Shown here: piece after piece, positions 46,549-55,892 of the stretch
Layout of the letters: the number at the start of each line of letters is the position of its first letter
How positions within the stretch are numbered: position 1 is the stretch's first letter
Source: CALOCN01 sp942491735
Lineage (GTDB): Bacteria; Eisenbacteria; RBG-16-71-46; JABDJR01
Direction of reading: 5' to 3'
Assembly: GCA_942491735.1 (NCBI GenBank)
Contig: CALOCN010000014.1
Span: 1,674,001-1,738,000 of the forward strand
DNA: 64,000 bases
The notes under the pieces: model-generated
What the model was told of the DNA's origin: nothing
Database searches by the model: none
What the model saw: the letters and a program-made list of their open reading frames with translations, nothing else
Made by a program: the position numbers and the translations under genes

Positions 46549-49500
46549 ATGCTGCGTTCATTGTTCGTGCTGACGATTGTTGTGCTGATTCAGGCTTCCC
46601 CGGCCGGGGCGGGATACGAGTTGCGCCGGGTGGCCGATTCCGGGGATGCGGCACCGCTTCCAGGCGGGGGCACCGAGGACTTCATCGTTTTCCGCTTCCA
46701 CAATGCCTATGTGCTGCAGGATGGCGAGGTCGTCTTCGAGGCTGCCGTGACCCAGGGGGACTTCGGGTTCAGGCTGGGTCTGTGGCGGGAAACCGACGAA
46801 GGATTGAGTCCCCTCGCCTATGACGGCTCACCCATTCCCGGGGTCGATGGCTTCAACTTCGATTCGGGCGCGGCCGGCCCTTTCCAGTTTCGTCTCTACG
46901 TGGATCCCGCGGACCGTATCGCCCTGTACTCCGGAGTCTCGGGGGGCGGCGTCCAGCCGGACACGCCCCAGGCGCAGCACCTCTTCGAGTACGACCGCGA
47001 ACTGGAGACCTGGCGCATCCTGATCCGCGGTGACGATCCGGCCAGCGCAATACCCATGCTCGACCTGCCCCACTTCGTTCGGTTCAACGGGGGCCAGGCT
47101 CAGTTCCTGACCGTTCTCGGCACGCAGTTGGACCAGGACCCCGCGGTGGTCCTGGCCGGGCCCAATCGGTTCACGGTCTCGGCGGAGCTCCTCTACGGAA
47201 GCGATGTTCCGGGCCTGGATGGGTACGAGATCACCGGCCTCGAGGCGAACACGGTGTACACGGTCCTCAATCCCGGCGGGGATCAGGTGGTGGGACTGCA
47301 CGGAAGCCGACCCGGGTTCAATCCCATCCGGGGGGTCTTCCGCAAGCTGGCCGGAGGTGAGTTCCTGCCGCTCCTCACCGCGGAAGCAATTCCACTCGAA
47401 GAGGAACTGCTCCTCTCCCAACTCGCCATCAACGCCTCGGCCGATGCCGCCTTCATGGGGCACTACCTGGACCAGGCCGGAATCTGGACCCTGGGAGCCG
47501 GTGGGCCCACGCCGGTGTTTGTCCAGGGAGACGCCGCGGACGGAACCGGAACCACCTTTCGCAAGGGGTTGGGCTTCGCGCTGCGCGACGACGGGACAGT
47601 CCTCTTTCTCGCGGAGACCGAAGAGGAGGTGACCGGTTCCTTCTTCAGTCGACAGGCCAAGGGAATCTGGTACCAACCCGAACCAGGCGCGAGTCCGGTG
47701 AAGATCGCCTACGAGGGGGATGCGGCTCCCGGATTCGACGAAGGGGTGACCTACGGCGGTTTCGCCGGAGTGGGCGGATTCATCTGCAACGCGGCCGGAG
47801 ACTTCGCCATCACGGCCGAAGTGGTGGGCCCCGGTCTTCCGCCAACGGGGAGCAATGGTCTCTGGGTTGGCGACTCCGAGGACCTGGGGCTACTCCTGCG
47901 AACCTCGGCGCCGTTCGAGTTGGAGCCGGGGGACACTCGCACACCCATCCGGATCAACCTGCGCAACTCCCCGTTGGCGGCAAGCAATCCGGGTCCGGGG
48001 ATCATCAACACCCCGGGTACCGACGGGCTTCCCGGGGTCATGAACGAGAACGGGGCATTCGCCTTCGAGGTGGTGTGGGCCGGTGAGACCTCCACCCTGG
48101 TGGTGGCCGAAACGGGACTGGTGGTGAACTCCACCGGGAACAGCGCGGACGCGAACCCGGGCGACGGATCCTGCGACACGGGAGGAAGCGTGGACGGGGA
48201 GCCGGAGTGCACGTTGCGCGCCGCCATCGAGGAGGCCAACGCGCTCGAAGGTCGGGATCGCATCCGGTTCGACATTCCCACGACCGATCCCGGTCACGCC
48301 GGCGGCGTCTGGACCCTCAAGCCGACGACGGGAATCATGCCCGGGATCCACTCCGAGATGGTCATCGACGCGAGCACCCAACCCGGATACGTGGATCACC
48401 CCATCGTGGTTCTGGATGGATCCCTCTCACGACCGGTCAGCAATGACCCCGGTTTCAATGTCACCGGGGACGGCTCCGAGATCCACGGGTTCTCGATCGG
48501 GAACTGGGGTGGGCAAGGCATTCGCATCTCCGGAGACAACAACACGGTCACCGGATGCTGGATCGGCGTGGCACCGGACGGTGTCTCTCCCATCGGCAGT
48601 AGGGAGGACGGTGTCTTCATTGCCCGTGCGGCGGGCAATCGGATCGGTGGCACGGGACCGGGAGACGGTTGTGTCCTGGCCAACAACGGTCTTGGATGGC
48701 CTGCCGGCGGAGGCACCATGGGTCAGCAGATCGTCATCTTCGGCGAGGAGTCGGTGAACAACCGGGTCCAGGGTTGCATCCTGGGTCTCGATGCCGCCGG
48801 TCAGACCGCACTCCCCAATCCTCCCACCGGGGTTTTCTTGTGGGAGTGCTCGGACAACCTCATCGGTGGAGACAGCCCCGGGGCGGGGAATGTGATCGCC
48901 GCCCACGGCTATGGCATCGACATGGAGTCGAGCCAGCGGAATCGTATCGAGGGGAACTGGATCGGCCTCAGCGCAGACGGCGCCTCCGGCCGGGGAAACG
49001 GAAGAGTCGGCATCCGCATTCGTACGCAGAGCACCGACAATATCGTGGGTGGGGTGACCGATGCAGCCGGCACTCCTCCCGGAAACGTGATCTCGGGAAC
49101 CCAGGCGGGTGGCGGCAACGGCCATGGGATCCTTGTCGAGGACGAGAGTCATCGGAACGTGATCCTGGGCAACGCCATCGGGACCAACGCCGGCGTCACC
49201 GGTTTCATCTCCAACCGGGGCTCGGGCATCCTGCTCAGGAACGTGGACAGTACCCGGGTCGGCGCCCTCAACGAACGAGGGGCCAACGTCATCACCGCGA
49301 GTCACGAGTACGGCGTGTGGGTCCGGGAGGGCAAGGGCACGCAGATCCTCAACAACTTCATCGGGACCGAGATCACCCGTACCCTGCTGCCGGGAAACTT
49401 CGTCGGGGGGGTGTTCATCGAGGAGAGCGAGGACAACCGGATCGAGGGTGGCGTGGTGGCCTACAACCTCGGCGCGGGGATCCGCATCCCCACCGGGGAT

Positions 49501-51558
49501 CGTCATCGGTTGCACCGGACCGCGGCCAAGAACAACGGCGGGTTGGGTATCGACCTGGGTGCGGGGGGCGTGGATCCCAATGATGGGAGCGGTGTGGCGA
49601 ATGCGGGGCAGCCTCGGCCGGTCCTGACCCGGGCCCGGGCCATGGCTGGAGCCGGGGACGTTGGGGTCACGGGAACGCTGACCGCGGCGGCGAATGCGAG
49701 CTATGCGATCGACTTCTACGGAAGCACGGGATGTGACCCGAGCGGGTTTGGGGAAGGGGAGCGGTATTGGCAACAGATTGAAGTGGTCACGGACGAGGAC
49801 GGGCTCGCCTCGCTGGGGACGACCCTGATCGCGGCGCTGGTTCCACCCGGTACGACGCGTCTGACCGCAACGGCCACCGATGCGGCTGGCAACAGCTCGG
49901 AGTTCTCCAATTGCATTCCCATTGATCCACCCGTCACCGCGGAGGGAATCATCGTCAACTCGGCCGGGGATGCCGGGGATGCCAATCCGGGGGATGGGGA
50001 GTGCGATACCGGGGCACAGGTGGGCGGGGAGGCCGAGTGCACGTTGCGCGCGGCCATCGAGGAAACCAACGCGCTGGCGGGGGGACAGGCAGTGGCCTTC
50101 GCCATCGGTGATACTCCGGTCATCACTCCGCAGTCGGAGTTGCCGCTGGTTGCCGGGCCGGTGCTCCTGGATGCCACGACCCAGCCCGGATACGAGCCGG
50201 GCAATCCGTCCGTCACCCTGGATGGATCCTCGGCGCCGGGTGCGTCGGGGTTGGTGGTTGGCGGGGATGGAGCGGTCATTCGTGGTTTCCGCATCGAGAA
50301 CTTCGAGGGGGACGGTATCCGGGTCGAGAACGGTGCGAACCATGTACTGACCGGCAACGTGATCGGGGGGATCGCTACCGCGGCTCCCGGACACGCGGTG
50401 GGCGTGGCGAACGGCGGCAACGGGATTACCGTGGTGGACGCCGACAGCACGATGATCGGGGGCGAAACCCCCGGGGACGGCAACCTGATCTCCGGGAACG
50501 GGGGCGCCGCGGTCGCGGTGCTCTCCGGGACCGGCAACCAGGTGCTGGGTCTCTCGGGAGAGGGTAACGCGCGGATCGATCATGACCTGGTGGGCGGGAC
50601 CGAGGACGCGTTCGGCGTCACGGCGAACGACCCAGGCGACGCGGATGAGGGGCCCAATGGACTCCAGAACCACCCGTTGTTGACCGCGGCGACGTTCACC
50701 ACCCGGAGCGTGCTGGTCGAGGGCACGCTTGCTTCCACTCCCAACACGAGCTTTGTCGTTCACGTGCATGCCGGGGAGGACTGCCACGAGTCGGGTCACG
50801 GGGGCGGGTCCGTGTTGCTGGGGGGGGTTCCGGTGACGACGGACGGTCAGGGTGATGCGGTCTTCAGCGGCGTGTTCCAGCGCGAGGCGCTTCCGCCGCT
50901 ACCTGCGGAACCGGAGTTGCTGATCCTCACCGCAACGGCGGAGGGTCCCGAGGGGGCGAGCGAGTTCGGGAACTGCGCGAGAGTGGATGTGGTGGCGGTG
51001 CGGCTGGTCGCGTTTGCCGCGCGGCGCGCCGGGGCCGGCGCCGAGCTCCGGTGGCAAACGGAAGGGGAGGTGGATCACCTGGGCTTTGACGTGTACCGGG
51101 AGACCCAGGGCCAGTCGCAGCGCGTGAACACCGGTCTGGTAACCGGTGGACCGGACTACGCTTTCATGGATCCGTCCGTCCCGGCCGGTCCAGAGGTGTC
51201 CTATCTCCTGGAGGGCCTTGCCAGGGACGGGAGCCGTGAGCGGTTTGGTCCGTACCTGCTCGAGGCGGCGCCGCCTCCAAGCCGTGCCACGCTGCGGGCG
51301 CTGCGCAATCCTGCACCCGCCGGAGCCGACCTGCTTCTGAGCCTTCCCGAGCAGGCTCCGGTGCGGTTGCGGGTGTTCGGCGTCGATGGGCGGGTGATCC
51401 GGGAACTGGTCAACGGCACGCTTCCCGCGGGTGAGCGCATGGTGCGTTGGGACGGTCGGGGGGACGATGGAAGGTCGGTAGCGGCCGGTACGTACTTCAT
51501 CCAGTTGGTGACTCCGGGGGTGACGCGGACCGTTCGCAGCGTCATCCTTGGACGTTGA
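46549..51558 (+). CDS. Giant secreted CSLREA/beta-helix protein with FlgD-like C-terminus
   Basis: 1669 residues. Signal peptide LFVLTIVVLIQASPAGAG, then a ~500-residue strand-rich region of repeated G/D-turn modules of the choice-of-anchor type. Two CSLREA motifs follow (~525-565, ECTLRAAIEEANAL; ~1133-1170, ECTLRAAIEETNAL), each leading into a right-handed parallel beta-helix with NosD-like rungs (GNWIGLSADG; IRIRTQSTDNIVGG). The C-terminus (~1500-1669) has an Fn3-like segment and a FlgD-type sorting domain (VRWDGRGDDGRSVAAGTYFIQL). It is probably surface-exposed or released. It is flanked by a strong hairpin downstream. No enzymatic site identified. Confidence 0.88.
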   Translation: MLRSLFVLTIVVLIQASPAGAGYELRRVADSGDAAPLPGGGTEDFIVFRFHNAYVLQDGEVVFEAAVTQGDFGFRLGLWRETDEGLSPLAYDGSPIPGVDGFNFDSGAAGPFQFRLYVDPADRIALYSGVSGGGVQPDTPQAQHLFEYDRELETWRILIRGDDPASAIPMLDLPHFVRFNGGQAQFLTVLGTQLDQDPAVVLAGPNRFTVSAELLYGSDVPGLDGYEITGLEANTVYTVLNPGGDQVVGLHGSRPGFNPIRGVFRKLAGGEFLPLLTAEAIPLEEELLLSQLAINASADAAFMGHYLDQAGIWTLGAGGPTPVFVQGDAADGTGTTFRKGLGFALRDDGTVLFLAETEEEVTGSFFSRQAKGIWYQPEPGASPVKIAYEGDAAPGFDEGVTYGGFAGVGGFICNAAGDFAITAEVVGPGLPPTGSNGLWVGDSEDLGLLLRTSAPFELEPGDTRTPIRINLRNSPLAASNPGPGIINTPGTDGLPGVMNENGAFAFEVVWAGETSTLVVAETGLVVNSTGNSADANPGDGSCDTGGSVDGEPECTLRAAIEEANALEGRDRIRFDIPTTDPGHAGGVWTLKPTTGIMPGIHSEMVIDASTQPGYVDHPIVVLDGSLSRPVSNDPGFNVTGDGSEIHGFSIGNWGGQGIRISGDNNTVTGCWIGVAPDGVSPIGSREDGVFIARAAGNRIGGTGPGDGCVLANNGLGWPAGGGTMGQQIVIFGEESVNNRVQGCILGLDAAGQTALPNPPTGVFLWECSDNLIGGDSPGAGNVIAAHGYGIDMESSQRNRIEGNWIGLSADGASGRGNGRVGIRIRTQSTDNIVGGVTDAAGTPPGNVISGTQAGGGNGHGILVEDESHRNVILGNAIGTNAGVTGFISNRGSGILLRNVDSTRVGALNERGANVITASHEYGVWVREGKGTQILNNFIGTEITRTLLPGNFVGGVFIEESEDNRIEGGVVAYNLGAGIRIPTGDRHRLHRTAAKNNGGLGIDLGAGGVDPNDGSGVANAGQPRPVLTRARAMAGAGDVGVTGTLTAAANASYAIDFYGSTGCDPSGFGEGERYWQQIEVVTDEDGLASLGTTLIAALVPPGTTRLTATATDAAGNSSEFSNCIPIDPPVTAEGIIVNSAGDAGDANPGDGECDTGAQVGGEAECTLRAAIEETNALAGGQAVAFAIGDTPVITPQSELPLVAGPVLLDATTQPGYEPGNPSVTLDGSSAPGASGLVVGGDGAVIRGFRIENFEGDGIRVENGANHVLTGNVIGGIATAAPGHAVGVANGGNGITVVDADSTMIGGETPGDGNLISGNGGAAVAVLSGTGNQVLGLSGEGNARIDHDLVGGTEDAFGVTANDPGDADEGPNGLQNHPLLTAATFTTRSVLVEGTLASTPNTSFVVHVHAGEDCHESGHGGGSVLLGGVPVTTDGQGDAVFSGVFQREALPPLPAEPELLILTATAEGPEGASEFGNCARVDVVAVRLVAFAARRAGAGAELRWQTEGEVDHLGFDVYRETQGQSQRVNTGLVTGGPDYAFMDPSVPAGPEVSYLLEGLARDGSRERFGPYLLEAAPPPSRATLRALRNPAPAGADLLLSLPEQAPVRLRVFGVDGRVIRELVNGTLPAGERMVRWDGRGDDGRSVAAGTYFIQLVTPGVTRTVRSVILGR

Positions 51559-51612
51559 GGGCCCAAGTCGCCCCTGTCGGGGCGGCTGTGCCATGGCGAG
51601 ATCGTTGGGCCC
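51559..51612 (+). terminator. Nested hairpin after the giant gene
   Basis: Starts right after the stop. Inner stem 51567-51574 / 51579-51586 (8 bp with one G-T pair, 4-nt loop) is enclosed by GGGCCCAA (51559-51566) and TTGGGCCC (51605-51612). No T-tract. Could end the 5-kb transcript. Confidence 0.6.
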
Positions 51613-51637
51613 TAGCCGATATAACCCCATGCTATGA

Positions 51638-51666
51638 TTGACATAACATCATAACCCGGTTATGAT
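51638..51666 (+). promoter_or_regulatory. Promoter and palindromic operator of the toxin-antitoxin pair
   Basis: TTGACA (51638-51643), 17 bp, TATGAT (51661-51666): an excellent sigma-70 match. A 19-bp palindrome ATCATAACCCGGTTATGAT (51648-51666) fills the spacer and covers the -10, as expected for autorepression. A second, imperfect half-site pair (ATAACC, TATGAT) lies at 51620-51637. The ATG is 7 bp after the -10, so the mRNA should start at or within a base or two of it. Confidence 0.8.
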
Positions 51667-51672
51667 GCATTC

Positions 51673-51939
51673 ATGTCTGAACTCCTGAGAAAACATCTGT
51701 CACGGATTGGCCGCAAGGGCGGGCTCAAGAGCCGACGCCGACTCGGTGGCGAGACCGCGCGACAGATGGTCCGGGTGCGGGAAGCGCGCCGTGCCTACAA
51801 GCGGTTCCACGCTGCTTGTTTCTGGTCCTGCGACCCCGCCTACCGGGTAACCGCAGCCGACATCCCTTGGGTGATCGAGGGGCTGCGCAAGAATGGAAAC
51901 CGAGAGGCCTGGGAGGTGGCCGCGAGGCTATGCCGCTGA
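51673..51939 (+). CDS. Putative antitoxin (small basic protein)
   Basis: 88 residues, first gene of a two-gene operon with an AbiEii-type nucleotidyltransferase. The N-terminal third is very basic (RIGRKGGLKSRRRLGGETAR), suiting operator or toxin binding; the rest is helical (DIPWVIEGLRKNGNREAWEVAARL). No known antitoxin fold could be assigned. It overlaps the toxin gene by 10 bp and lies directly under a palindromic operator. Confidence 0.72.
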   Translation: MSELLRKHLSRIGRKGGLKSRRRLGGETARQMVRVREARRAYKRFHAACFWSCDPAYRVTAADIPWVIEGLRKNGNREAWEVAARLCR

Positions 51940-52736
51940 CCGCAATCCAAGTGAAGATCGTTCGCCTCCTAGCGGTGAACCGGTCGCCCGACAGTCATCT
52001 GGCGGGTGGCGCCGCGCTTCACTTTGCTCCCAACACGAAGCGCTACAGCAACGACCTTGACTACTTCCACGACTCCGAGGAACGCGTTGCCACCGCATTC
52101 GAGCTCGACCGGCAGACGTTGGTCGCCAATGGCTTCTCCGTCGATCTGGAAATGAACCAACCGGGCTATTTGCGCGCACTGGTCTCAGGGGGGAGCGAAA
52201 CGACAAAGATCGAGTGGGCTCACGACACGGCTTGGCGATTCATGCCCACCGTGTTCGACCCGGACGCAGGATTCCTGCTCCACCAGATTGATCTTGCCGT
52301 GAACAAGGTCCTGGCCCTGGCGGGTCGGGATGAACCTCGGGACTTTCTCGACATTCTCACCATCAACCGGGAGATTCTTCCGCTGGGTCCCCTGTGCTGG
52401 GCGGCGGTGGGGAAGGACCCGGGGTTCAGCCCGCGCTCCCTGCTGGAACTTCTCAAGCGGAGAGGGCGGTACCGGGTCGAGGATTTTGCCGCGCTCATGG
52501 TCACGGAACCCATCGACCTTGGGGCGATGAAGCAGGAGTGGCTCGCCATGCTGGCCGCGGCCGAGCAGTTCATCGGCAGAGCGCCGGTCGACCAGATCGG
52601 TTGTCTCTACTGGTCGAGTAGCCGGGGCTGTTTTGTGGATCCCCAGCAGAGTCCCGCGGCCGGTGATGTGGTTCCGCACTTCGGAAGACCCGGGGGCGTC
52701 TTGCCGAAGCTAGGCAGGCAAGAAGGGATGTCGTAG
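51930..52736 (+). CDS. AbiEii/MenT-type nucleotidyltransferase (putative toxin)
   Basis: 268 residues of the nucleotidyltransferase AbiEii toxin family: HLAGGAALHF then SNDLDYF with the D-x-D metal pair, and the later IDLAVNKVLALAGRDEPRDFLDIL helix typical of the group. Such enzymes add nucleotides to tRNA or other targets to stop growth. Starts inside the antitoxin gene. The upstream small protein is unrelated to the usual winged-helix AbiEi partner, which is unusual. Confidence 0.82.
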   Translation: MPLTAIQVKIVRLLAVNRSPDSHLAGGAALHFAPNTKRYSNDLDYFHDSEERVATAFELDRQTLVANGFSVDLEMNQPGYLRALVSGGSETTKIEWAHDTAWRFMPTVFDPDAGFLLHQIDLAVNKVLALAGRDEPRDFLDILTINREILPLGPLCWAAVGKDPGFSPRSLLELLKRRGRYRVEDFAALMVTEPIDLGAMKQEWLAMLAAAEQFIGRAPVDQIGCLYWSSSRGCFVDPQQSPAAGDVVPHFGRPGGVLPKLGRQEGMS

Positions 52737-52751
52737 GCCCCTGCCCCTACC

Positions 52752-53081
52752 CTACTCCGCCGGTACGAAGTCGACGGGGCCCTCGAGGAAGACGAGGGCC
52801 AGCGACTCTCCGCTGCCTGCGTTGAGCTCCGCGTGGTTCTCTCCGCCCGGCTGGAAAATATGGGAGCCGGGCCCAAGCACCTTCTCCGGCTCGGCCACAC
52901 GATCCGAGTTCAAGGAACGGAACTCGCCCTGGATCAGGACGGCGTGGTAGTTCGCGGTGTGCGAGTGGAAGGGCTCCTGATAACCCTCGGGAAACTTGGC
53001 CATCACGATGGATCTCATGCTGATCAAGGTTGGCCCCCCGGAACGTTGATCCAGGATGGATTCCATGTGCAGGTCACTCAC
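52752..53081 (-). CDS. Single-domain cupin protein
   Basis: 109 residues with a cupin barrel: HSHTANYHAVLIQGEF carries the first metal-binding motif (H-x-H) and PGGENHAELNAG the second His. Possibly a ligand sensor or small dioxygenase. The first start is GTG with a poor SD; ATG six codons in (53066) is equally likely. Separate from its neighbours. Confidence 0.78.
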   Translation of the reverse strand: MSDLHMESILDQRSGGPTLISMRSIVMAKFPEGYQEPFHSHTANYHAVLIQGEFRSLNSDRVAEPEKVLGPGSHIFQPGGENHAELNAGSGESLALVFLEGPVDFVPAE

Positions 53082-53197
53082 TCGAGACGTTGTTCAGGAT
53101 AGGGGAGGCGAACACCGGGAGATCCCGGCGGTTCATGCCTCTCATGTCCCGATCAGCCGCGCCGCTCTGGGTGGCTGACGTTCTGGAGTGCAGTCCG

Positions 53198-53554
53198 ATG
53201 AGATTCGACGTAGTGAAGATCGAAGACGTAGTCGTGTTCGTGATGAAGGGGGACATGTGGGGGGGAGCGGACACGTCCAGGATTATCGAAGAGATCAAGG
53301 CCCAGCTGGCCAACGGGGAGCGGAAGTTCCTCGTGGACCTGAAGCGGACCAAGCGGGTGAACTCCTGCGGCATCGGGGTGCTGGTGCACATGTACACCAG
53401 CGTCACGAACGCCAAGGGCGGGTTCAAGCTGTGCCAGGTGACCGGCAAGGCGAGAACCGCCATGGTGGTCACCGGTGTCCTGCAGCTCTTCAAGGCCTAC
53501 GACACGCGGGAGGAAGCCCTCGACGCGTTCGAGGCACCGACCGCGGTGTCCTAG
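53198..53554 (+). CDS. STAS-domain anti-sigma factor antagonist-like protein
   Basis: 118 residues, one STAS domain: strand MRFDVVKIEDVVVFVMKGDMWG and VNSCGIGVLVHMYTSV, where the Ser before Cys-Gly sits at the phosphorylation position of SpoIIAA-type antagonists. No RsbW-like kinase is in the window, so its partner must be elsewhere. ATG 53198 has GGAG upstream; longer frames lack family features. Confidence 0.9.
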   Translation: MRFDVVKIEDVVVFVMKGDMWGGADTSRIIEEIKAQLANGERKFLVDLKRTKRVNSCGIGVLVHMYTSVTNAKGGFKLCQVTGKARTAMVVTGVLQLFKAYDTREEALDAFEAPTAVS

Positions 53555-53614
53555 GGTTCAGCGGCCGAGGCCCGGGAGTGCGTGTGCTCCCGGGTCTGGG
53601 AACCTGAACCGCCA

Positions 53615-54901
53615 TCAGGCGCTTGCCGGTTCCCGGTTCCGTTTCGCGACCCGGTACCAGGCAAAGCCGGCCGCGATGAGGCCCAACCCAACCATCCAGA
53701 CCCGGGGTTCCACCCAGAAGGCCAGGAACGCGCAGCTCAGGAGCCCGCCGATGGACCAGGCCCTCGGGTAGAGGCGCTTTTGCCTCGGCAACCTCAGCGC
53801 AGCCACGTTGGTGAGCGCGTAGTAGACGAGCACCGTGAACGCGCTGAAGCTCCAGGCCAGCTTGACACTGCCCCCCAGGGTGAGGACGAGGATGAGCGCC
53901 CCAATCACGCCAACCGCCACGGTCGGCGAAGAGCGCCGTGAGTCGATGCGGGTCACGACGCGCGGCATGTCGCCTCGGCGACCCATGGCCAACAGGACGC
54001 GTGACAGTCCCAGGAGCAGGTTGAGGAGCACTCCCATCATGGCGGTGACGGCGCCGATGGCAACGAGCCCGGCCACACCCGGTACTCCGAACGTCCGGGC
54101 GGCCACCTCGAGCGGGGCGCCCCGGCCTTCGGTGGCCCCCAGCAGCGCGTCTCCGCCCAGGGCGCCCACGCCTACCCCGGCCACGGCGATGTAGATGAGC
54201 GCCGAAACGACGAGGGTGGTGACGATGGCCCGCGGAATCGTCCGGGCCGGGTCGCGGACCTCTTCCCCAAGCGTGGCCACCCGCCCGTAGCCGGTGTAGG
54301 CGACAAACATGAGCGCGATCGCCTCGAGCATGTCCCGCACGGAGGGAAGGTCCGAGGGCAAGCGATTCCAGTTCCCGGACGCGGTGGGGAGCCCGGCCAC
54401 GACGAACGCCGCCAGGGCGAGCAGGGTCATGGAAACGATGATCGTGTTGGCGGCATTGCTGCGCCGGATGCCGCCGGCCACCAGGGCGGTGAGCACGACG
54501 ACGAGCGTCGAAGCGAGCCAGATCCTCGCCTCCGGGGCGTCGACTCCCAGGGCATTGAGGGCATAGCCGGAGAAGCCAAGTGCCGCGGTGGCGGCCGATG
54601 CGCTCTTGGCGCACAGGAACATCCATCCCGCGGTGAAACCCGCGAACGGGTGCAGCAGGCGGTAGCCGTACTCATAGGTGCCCCCGCTTTGCGGGTAGGC
54701 CGCGGCAAGCTGGGCGCTGCTGAGTGCGTTGCAGGTCGCGACCAGGGCCGCCAGCGCCGCAGCGGCCACGGTCCACACCCCGGCGAGTCCGGCCACGAGC
54801 CCGATGCTGACGAACACCCCGGTTCCCAGGATCGAGCCCAGCCCGAGAAGGGTCGCGCTCCCCACCCCCAGGGTGCGACGCAGCGAGGTTTCGGATGTCA
54901 C
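53615..54901 (-). CDS. APC-superfamily amino-acid permease
   Basis: 428 residues with about 12 membrane helices. TM1 (LLGLGSILGTGVFVSIGLV) contains the G-S-I-L-G-T-G unwinding motif of the LeuT-fold APC family. Likely substrate: a neutral or basic amino acid. GTG at 54901 has AGAGGAG with a 6-bp spacer, and the preceding MscS-like gene ends 10 bp earlier, so the two form an operon and the start is well supported. Confidence 0.9.
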   Translation of the reverse strand: MTSETSLRRTLGVGSATLLGLGSILGTGVFVSIGLVAGLAGVWTVAAAALAALVATCNALSSAQLAAAYPQSGGTYEYGYRLLHPFAGFTAGWMFLCAKSASAATAALGFSGYALNALGVDAPEARIWLASTLVVVLTALVAGGIRRSNAANTIIVSMTLLALAAFVVAGLPTASGNWNRLPSDLPSVRDMLEAIALMFVAYTGYGRVATLGEEVRDPARTIPRAIVTTLVVSALIYIAVAGVGVGALGGDALLGATEGRGAPLEVAARTFGVPGVAGLVAIGAVTAMMGVLLNLLLGLSRVLLAMGRRGDMPRVVTRIDSRRSSPTVAVGVIGALILVLTLGGSVKLAWSFSAFTVLVYYALTNVAALRLPRQKRLYPRAWSIGGLLSCAFLAFWVEPRVWMVGLGLIAAGFAWYRVAKRNREPASA

Positions 54902-54911
54902 GGGCACTCCT

Positions 54912-55742
54912 CTAGCGGTCCACGACCTCTTCCAGCAACGCTCCGTTGGGCAGGCTCCAGGACCGTTCTCCATCCGTCAGGAGCGTATCCACGGCCCCGA
55001 CCCGGGCCACCTGCCCGCGACGCTCCCGCACCATGATCTCACTTCCGGCCGGGAGGCTTCGGCGCAGGTAGTGGCCGGCCAGCATGTGCTCCATGACCCG
55101 GCGCGAGCCCAGGGCAAAGGCGACGCCGGCGCTGATGCCCAGGGCCAGGATGAGCGCCGTGGTAGCCCAGACCAGGAGATCCGTGTCGACCCCGATCTCC
55201 CCCAGAGCCAGGATGCCGGCCACCAGGATGATCCCAATGCGAAAGGCCTTCCCCAGGCCCTCCGCCTGGAGGAGACCCCCGGCAAAGGCGGCGGATACGA
55301 TCAGGTTTCGCACGAATCCGGCCAGGGCGATTCCCACGACAAGGATCAGCACCGCCCCCAGGAAGTCCGGTACGAACGCGATCACCCGGTCGAGGGTGTG
55401 CCGAACCGCGGTCAATCGGAGGGTTTCCGCCGCCGAGAGCAGGAACATCAGGAACACGACCCAGTAGACGAGTCGTCCCGCCATGGTCGAGACCTTGTCC
55501 GTCAGCCCGGCCTGGCGCAGGACCTCGCTGACTCGAACCCGTTCCATGGCGCGGTCCAGGCCCAACCGGCCCAGGGTGCGACCAATGACCCAGCCGGCCA
55601 GCCGGGCCACCATCCAGCCGGCCAGCACAATGAGCAGGGCGGCGAGGAAGTTGGGAATGAGGGTGAGGATTCGCGAACCCGTCTCGCGGAGGGTGTCCGA
55701 GATGGCCCCGCTGAATGCACCGAGATCGACGCTGCCCGCCAT
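54912..55742 (-). CDS. MscS-like small-conductance channel protein
   Basis: 276 residues: conserved N-terminal TM helix region (IPNFLAALLIVLAGWMVARLAGWV), two more hydrophobic blocks, and a pore-lining, Gly/Ala-rich helix (GISAGVAFALGSRRVMEHMLAGHY) followed by the beta domain (VGAVDTLLTDGERSWSLPNG). Probably a mechanosensitive or ion-conducting channel. ATG 55742 has AGGAGG 7 bp ahead; a longer frame upstream to 56519 lies over the mgtE-like gene and was rejected. Confidence 0.85.
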   Translation of the reverse strand: MAGSVDLGAFSGAISDTLRETGSRILTLIPNFLAALLIVLAGWMVARLAGWVIGRTLGRLGLDRAMERVRVSEVLRQAGLTDKVSTMAGRLVYWVVFLMFLLSAAETLRLTAVRHTLDRVIAFVPDFLGAVLILVVGIALAGFVRNLIVSAAFAGGLLQAEGLGKAFRIGIILVAGILALGEIGVDTDLLVWATTALILALGISAGVAFALGSRRVMEHMLAGHYLRRSLPAGSEIMVRERRGQVARVGAVDTLLTDGERSWSLPNGALLEEVVDR

Positions 55743-55892
55743 GTAGCACCTCCTGACAGTGTCCCGGGAAGTTCGGTCATCTGCCGTGATTCCGCGGGGG
55801 TACTGGATTGCTGGGACGACAACGGATACCTTACTTGATACGCGCGCGGGTCGCCGTCTCCATCGAATCATCCTCCCTTTCCTGGAGCAGCC

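Noticed and set aside
48427..50799. A 790-codon minus-strand frame inside the giant beta-helix gene
   Set aside because: Shadow; plus-strand CSLREA and beta-helix repeats are unambiguous.
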